Of a stretch of DNA of 64,000 bases, positions 60,408 to 64,000 are shown one piece after another. How positions within the stretch are numbered: position 1 is the stretch's first letter; every line of letters starts with the position of its first letter. Origin of the DNA: Guillardia theta CCMP2712 (lineage: Eukaryota > Cryptophyceae > Pyrenomonadales > Geminigeraceae); NCBI RefSeq assembly GCF_000315625.1, contig NW_005434571.1:15888-79887 (forward strand), in the 5' to 3' direction. The position numbers and the translations under genes are program-made. The notes beneath the pieces are model-generated. The model was given only the letters and a program-made list of their open reading frames with translations. It searched no databases and had not been told where the DNA came from.

Positions 60408-61966
60408 ATGGAGGGGTTCAATCTAGAGGAGCAGGCGGCGATCAGAGATCGAAGCGGCGAGCTAAGCGACCAGGTACGTGGACGATGATGAGGGCGATAA
60501 TGATCATCGATGATATCATGTTGATGTTGACGAAGCAAAGATGTTGACAACAAGATGAGAAGCAGTTTTGTTGAGCAGAATAATGAGATGTGAATAATTC
60601 GGTTTTGTCGACAAGAGGCTGAATGTGTTGATACTGCTTGGTTGATTCCTACGTGTGGGCCGATGATGACAATCATGGTCAGTATCGCAAGTACCTCGCG
60701 GATCATCCGGAGCTGACGCAGATAATGCATGACTTTCTTGTGAATGTCCTAGTGAACAAGCCTGAAGACTGTTTCCAGTGAGTCTTTCTCCTGTCTTTAC
60801 TCCGTCCTTTTCCACCTTCCCTTCCAACACTTGATTGTTTCTTTGTTTTCGAAGCCCATCTCCGTTGATTGCTGTCCCGTTGAACACTCCTGTTTGCTCC
60901 CTCACCCCGTCCAATCAACTCTGTTTCTCCCTCCTTCATCCCTCAAGTCAGCTGATGGAGACCTTAGGTTCTGCAATGAATACTTCGAGAGCTTCAAAGG
61001 AGGCGATGGCTCAGGGGATGCGGTAGATGGGTGGGGGTATGCGAGGGCAAGACCGCTCCTCCTGGTCGGTCCTCCTGAGAGCGGCAAGAGGGGACTAGCG
61101 CGGGACATGGTGAAGGCTCACATTGATAAGTTTGGGGTGCTGGTGGCGTTCACGGATAGGGAGCTAAAGGAGAAGGAGAAGGAGGGGGTCGACTTTCAAA
61201 CCATGGACCGAGGCTCTTTCAGCATAGCGGCGGGGGCGGACGAGTTCATCGTAGAGCAGGAGATAGGAGAGAGTCACTATGGCTGGAAGCATTCGAACCT
61301 TGAGAGCATCTTTGAGACTGGTAGGTGTGCCCTGATCCCTTGCCCGTACTCCTGCTTCTCCTCCTTCCGAACTGCTCTAGCGGGAAAGTTCATGCCAAGA
61401 TGTGTCCTTATCAAACCAGAGGTCGAGGCCTTGAAGCGTCGCCAGCAAGAGAAGGGCTTGAGCAATGAAGAGATTGAGAAGAGGGCGAATGAAACGATGA
61501 ACATGTATGCTGAGATAGAGAAGAAGGTTGGACTGTTCGAGAAGGTATGAATGCACTAGGTCATGTTGTATCGACTGACGAGACTCGCAATGAAAGGAGT
61601 TTGTTGTGGAATATGACCAAACTTCGATTTCTAGAAAGTCTGCTGAACAGATAGTGGGTGCGTTCTCAACATCCTCTCTTCCCTCTTTGTCTTCATTTGA
61701 CTTTCAAGCCTATTTTTTGATCTTTTTTTATCTTCTTTCCCTTGTAGAATGGACGCTCTCGATCGACTGGGAGCTGAAGCTGGACAAGGACTTGTCGCAT
61801 GCAGCCACCAAGATTCAAGGGCAGGCGAGAAGACGACGAGACGCTCGGAGAGTGAAGAAGCTCAAGGAAGGTAACAGTGCCTCTTGCGCGCACAAACGCT
61901 CTCCTTGCCGAACTTACTTGCGTATCGTTTGCTGCAGAGTCGAAGTCGAAGGAGAGTTCAGAATGA
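60408..61966 (+). CDS. guanylate-kinase-like protein with IQ motif
   Basis: The seven-exon model is 60408..60473, 60683..60777, 60968..61320, 61381..61544, 61597..61657, 61748..61870 and 61938..61966, giving 296 residues. The N-terminal part (YRKYLADHPELTQIMHDFL, KPEDCFQFCNEYF) looks like a dimerisation/docking fold of flagellar scaffold proteins. A guanylate-kinase-like domain follows, with P-loop GPPESGKRGLA, SHYGWKHSNLESIFETAGK and the late segment IKPEVEALKRRQQEKGLSN. The GMP-binding Tyr/Ser pattern is poorly kept, so catalysis is doubtful, as in scaffold GK domains. An IQ motif (AATKIQGQARRRRDARRVK) and a Ser/Lys tail end the protein. It is divergent from IQCH with 302 bases between starts, which suggests a joint role in the axoneme. 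Confidence 0.75.
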
Positions 61967-62299
61967 AGAGAAGCTTTCTGATTGTATATGAACTGCAGCA
62001 AAGATTGAGAATTCAATAGCTGTGAGCGCCATTGCAGCCTGTCCTACACACCAGAGATGTCCCGAGGCACGGGTCTGCCTTCACTCCCTCAGGGCAAGGA
62101 AGGAGAAACTGAACTCTTTCTCGTGCAGTGAATTGCATCATCTCTACTGGTCGACAGGTCAAGGAACGATCTTCCATCGATTTCTAGCTCGTCGCCCATC
62201 CCCAGTCTCCACCTTGCCTCCAACGGCAGACGGGGCAGCGTTCTCTTCGTACCTTGACTCTGCGGGTCGTCCTTGAACAAGGTTATGAAACCATCGCCG

Positions 62300-62690
62300 A
62301 CATGCTGACTCCTTCTGCTCAACCATGCTTGGGTGACCTGCAGGACCCCCGCACACTTCACGCATCCATCACACAGCCTGTTTTCGTCGCATCCTATCTT
62401 GGACCGACAGCACGGCTCGCTCGTCGCTTGTTCTTTTTTTTTTCCTATAGCCTTTGCTTGTAAGCGACGCATTGAATAGACTGGCTGTGCTCAGGTTGTT
62501 CCAACACGCCTATGCTGGGCTCCTCTCGCAACTCGTGCAGGGCCCGTCCGTGCTTTACCGGCCCTTCTCAAGTCATCCCTCGTATCGCCGTCGCTTCTCG
62601 CCGACGAGACGATTGGAGTTTGGAAGCTCCAGGAAGGGGCAATACTGCCTCTTACGCGCACAAACACTTTCCTTGCAGACCTGAAGGATG
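62300..62690. pseudogene. patchwork of degraded copies of the two flanking genes
   Basis: About 62380-62450 resembles 63755-63820 of the Zn2Cys6 gene: on the minus strand, CCRSKIGCDENRLCDGC echoes CRRSKVGCDEGRPCLRC but with the Cys spacing broken. About 62515-62565 resembles 63950-64000 (CTCGTGCAGGGCCCGTCC versus CTCGAGCAGGGTCTTTCC). About 62600-62690 resembles 61830-61925 at the 3' end of the GK/IQ gene (CTCTTACGCGCACAAACAC versus CTCTTGCGCGCACAAACGC). None is open over a useful length. Confidence 0.6.
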
Positions 62691-63352
62691 AACCATACAG
62701 TGCATATGAGATACATAGCTCGCGTGTGATGCATCGTTATGTGTTCTTCCAGCGCAATCGATTAACGATTCAACGACCAATTGAGACCACTTTTCTCCAC
62801 ACAGCTGCCAGTCAAACCCCTCAAGTCAGCAAAGGCGGAAATCTGCTATCAGGTTCAAAGAAACAAGGCGAGCCCATCTCTAACAACAACGCTTCCTCCT
62901 GCTCCAGCGCATCATGCCTGATGGCGATCTTATTCTCCTGAAATGCAAGCAACATCTTGTCCTTGACTGCATATGGTGCTGAGTGTTCTACAAGGTTGCA
63001 ATCGTTCACCAGTTCTGACATCTGTTCTTTTCTCATGCCGTCCAGCTGTTCTTTGATCGTCTTTCCCCCTCCCTCACAGTTATGCGCGGTCCGAATGCAA
63101 GGAGGAGATAGTCAAACTTCCTTGCTGATGAGCTCTGTTTGCAACGGATTTTTTCTGTAGCCGCCATCATCCAGCAACCATTACAACATGATTTTCCATA
63201 ACAAACGGAGATATCCTCTCCTATCGTCGACCGAGCTTGAGGAATACATTGCTAGAAATCACGTCGACCGCTGGCCAAAAAGTTGATGAAACAGCCTCAT
63301 TTGAACAAGCTTCAATGAAAGTGAACAAAAAAAAAGAATATTTACAGCAAGA

Positions 63353-64000
63353 TCACAGATAATTACACTTTTGTAAACCCCAGACCATCTCCTCGTCCTT
63401 GCTCTCCTCCTCCTCCCCCTCCCCCTCCCCCTCCCCCTCCCCCTCCTTCTCCTCCTCCTCCTCCACCTCCTCCTCGTCAAGGATCAACTTTGCTGCCTCC
63501 TCCCCTCCTTCCATCTCCGCAAGCAGTACCCCGAGATCAGATCCTCCCTCCCATGGCTCCCTCCCATCCTCCAGCTCCAGCCCCTCCCAGCTCCCCGCAC
63601 TCTCATTCTCTCCTATCGTCCAGTACCTGTCTCCCCCAAGCAGCGCTCCCCCGTCTCCTACCTCCACACCCTCGTCCGAGTCCTCGTGCTCTCCGTCCAC
63701 TTTACCAGCCTCTTCTCCCAGACTGTCCCTGCACCCCCGCCCACTTCTCAGGCACCGCAAGCACGGCCGGCCCTCGTCGCACCCTACCTTGGACCGACGA
63801 CAAGCCTCGCACGCCCGCACCACCTGCTTCCTCCGGTGCTTCAGCCGCCTGCACGAGTACCTCCACACCTCCAGCTGCTCCGGGCTCATCTGCATCCGCG
63901 GTCCCAGCGCAGGAGCAACGCTCGCCAGGCAGTCTCTGCACGCCTGAACCACGTTCCCCCCGCACCTCGAGCAGGGTCTTTCCATGCTGCACCGGACCTT
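63353..64000 (-). CDS. Zn(II)2Cys6 cluster protein, 5' end outside window
   Basis: The frame ends at 63353 and is open to the window edge; the first Met inside is at 63985. A complete binuclear cluster reads ACEACRRSKVGCDEG, then RPCLRCLRSGRGC, fitting C-x2-C-x6-C-x5-C-x2-C-x6-C, the pattern of fungal Gal4-type DNA-binding domains. Upstream, VRCSMERPCSRCGGNVVQAC has the shape of the second half of another such cluster, so the protein probably has two or more, starting beyond the window. The rest is Gly/Glu-rich and acidic, with a long Glu tract encoded by CTCC repeats, an activation-domain-like composition. A degraded relative lies at about 62.4 kb. Zn2Cys6 factors are mainly fungal but occur in some protists. 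Confidence 0.7.
   Translation of the reverse strand, partial: KVRCSMERPCSRCGGNVVQACRDCLASVAPALGPRMQMSPEQLEVWRYSCRRLKHRRKQVVRACEACRRSKVGCDEGRPCLRCLRSGRGCRDSLGEEAGKVDGEHEDSDEGVEVGDGGALLGGDRYWTIGENESAGSWEGLELEDGREPWEGGSDLGVLLAEMEGGEEAAKLILDEEEVEEEEEKEGEGEGEGEGEEEESKDEEMVWGLQKCNYL

Overview
The window looks like nuclear DNA of a photosynthetic eukaryote with a secondary, red-lineage plastid. I infer a cryptophyte, possibly Guillardia theta or a relative, but I could not run a search. The evidence is GT-AG introns, mostly 36-67 bp with a mode near 48 bp; N-terminal leaders made of a signal peptide followed by Phe (HG|FQ, NA|FQ, QG|FQ, ASA|FP), the bipartite plastid-import signature; chlorophyll, plastid lipid and flagellar genes; many pentamer and hexamer microsatellites; and a 100-base N gap of a draft assembly.

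Layout. 0-10 kb: a possible small secreted protein, divinyl chlorophyllide vinyl-reductase (DVR), an orphan Ser-rich protein with a GNF motif, and a 2-oxoglutarate/Fe(II) oxygenase. 10-19 kb: microsatellites and GC-rich islands around an intronless RBR E3 ligase gene. 19-26 kb: a 17-exon plastid-type front-end desaturase, a small ASAF-leader protein, a UBE2H/Ubc8 E2 gene and a TALE homeodomain gene. 26-34 kb: low-complexity tracts, then an 18-exon gene whose product carries an SH2 domain with a GTFLLR core. 34-41 kb: a cluster of small orphan proteins with two repeated signatures. 41-45 kb: a 1,340-residue membrane protein with duplicated RelA/SpoT-like modules. 49.7-52.4 kb: a plastid-type guanylate kinase fused to a UMP/CMP kinase. 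52.5-60.1 kb: an IQCH homologue of about 22 exons containing the gap, divergently paired with a guanylate-kinase-like IQ protein (60.4-62.0 kb). 62-64 kb: degraded duplicates and a Zn(II)2Cys6 protein running off the window end.

Between genes lie about nine islands of extreme GC, rich in CCGGGCCC and GTACGGTAC words. Most of them abut tracts rich in GGGGTAGGGGTGG. Several of these borders carry a shared AT-rich sequence of about 30 bp. This looks like an undescribed composite repeat.

The strongest candidates for something new are the FFGKSPSxSPVSS small-protein family at 36-40 kb, the GNF family (5.4 and 34.6 kb), the bifunctional nucleotide kinase, the SH2 protein, the duplicated RelA/SpoT-like membrane protein and the composite islands. 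All exon models were made by hand from reading frame, splice sites and remembered family sequence, and need RNA support.
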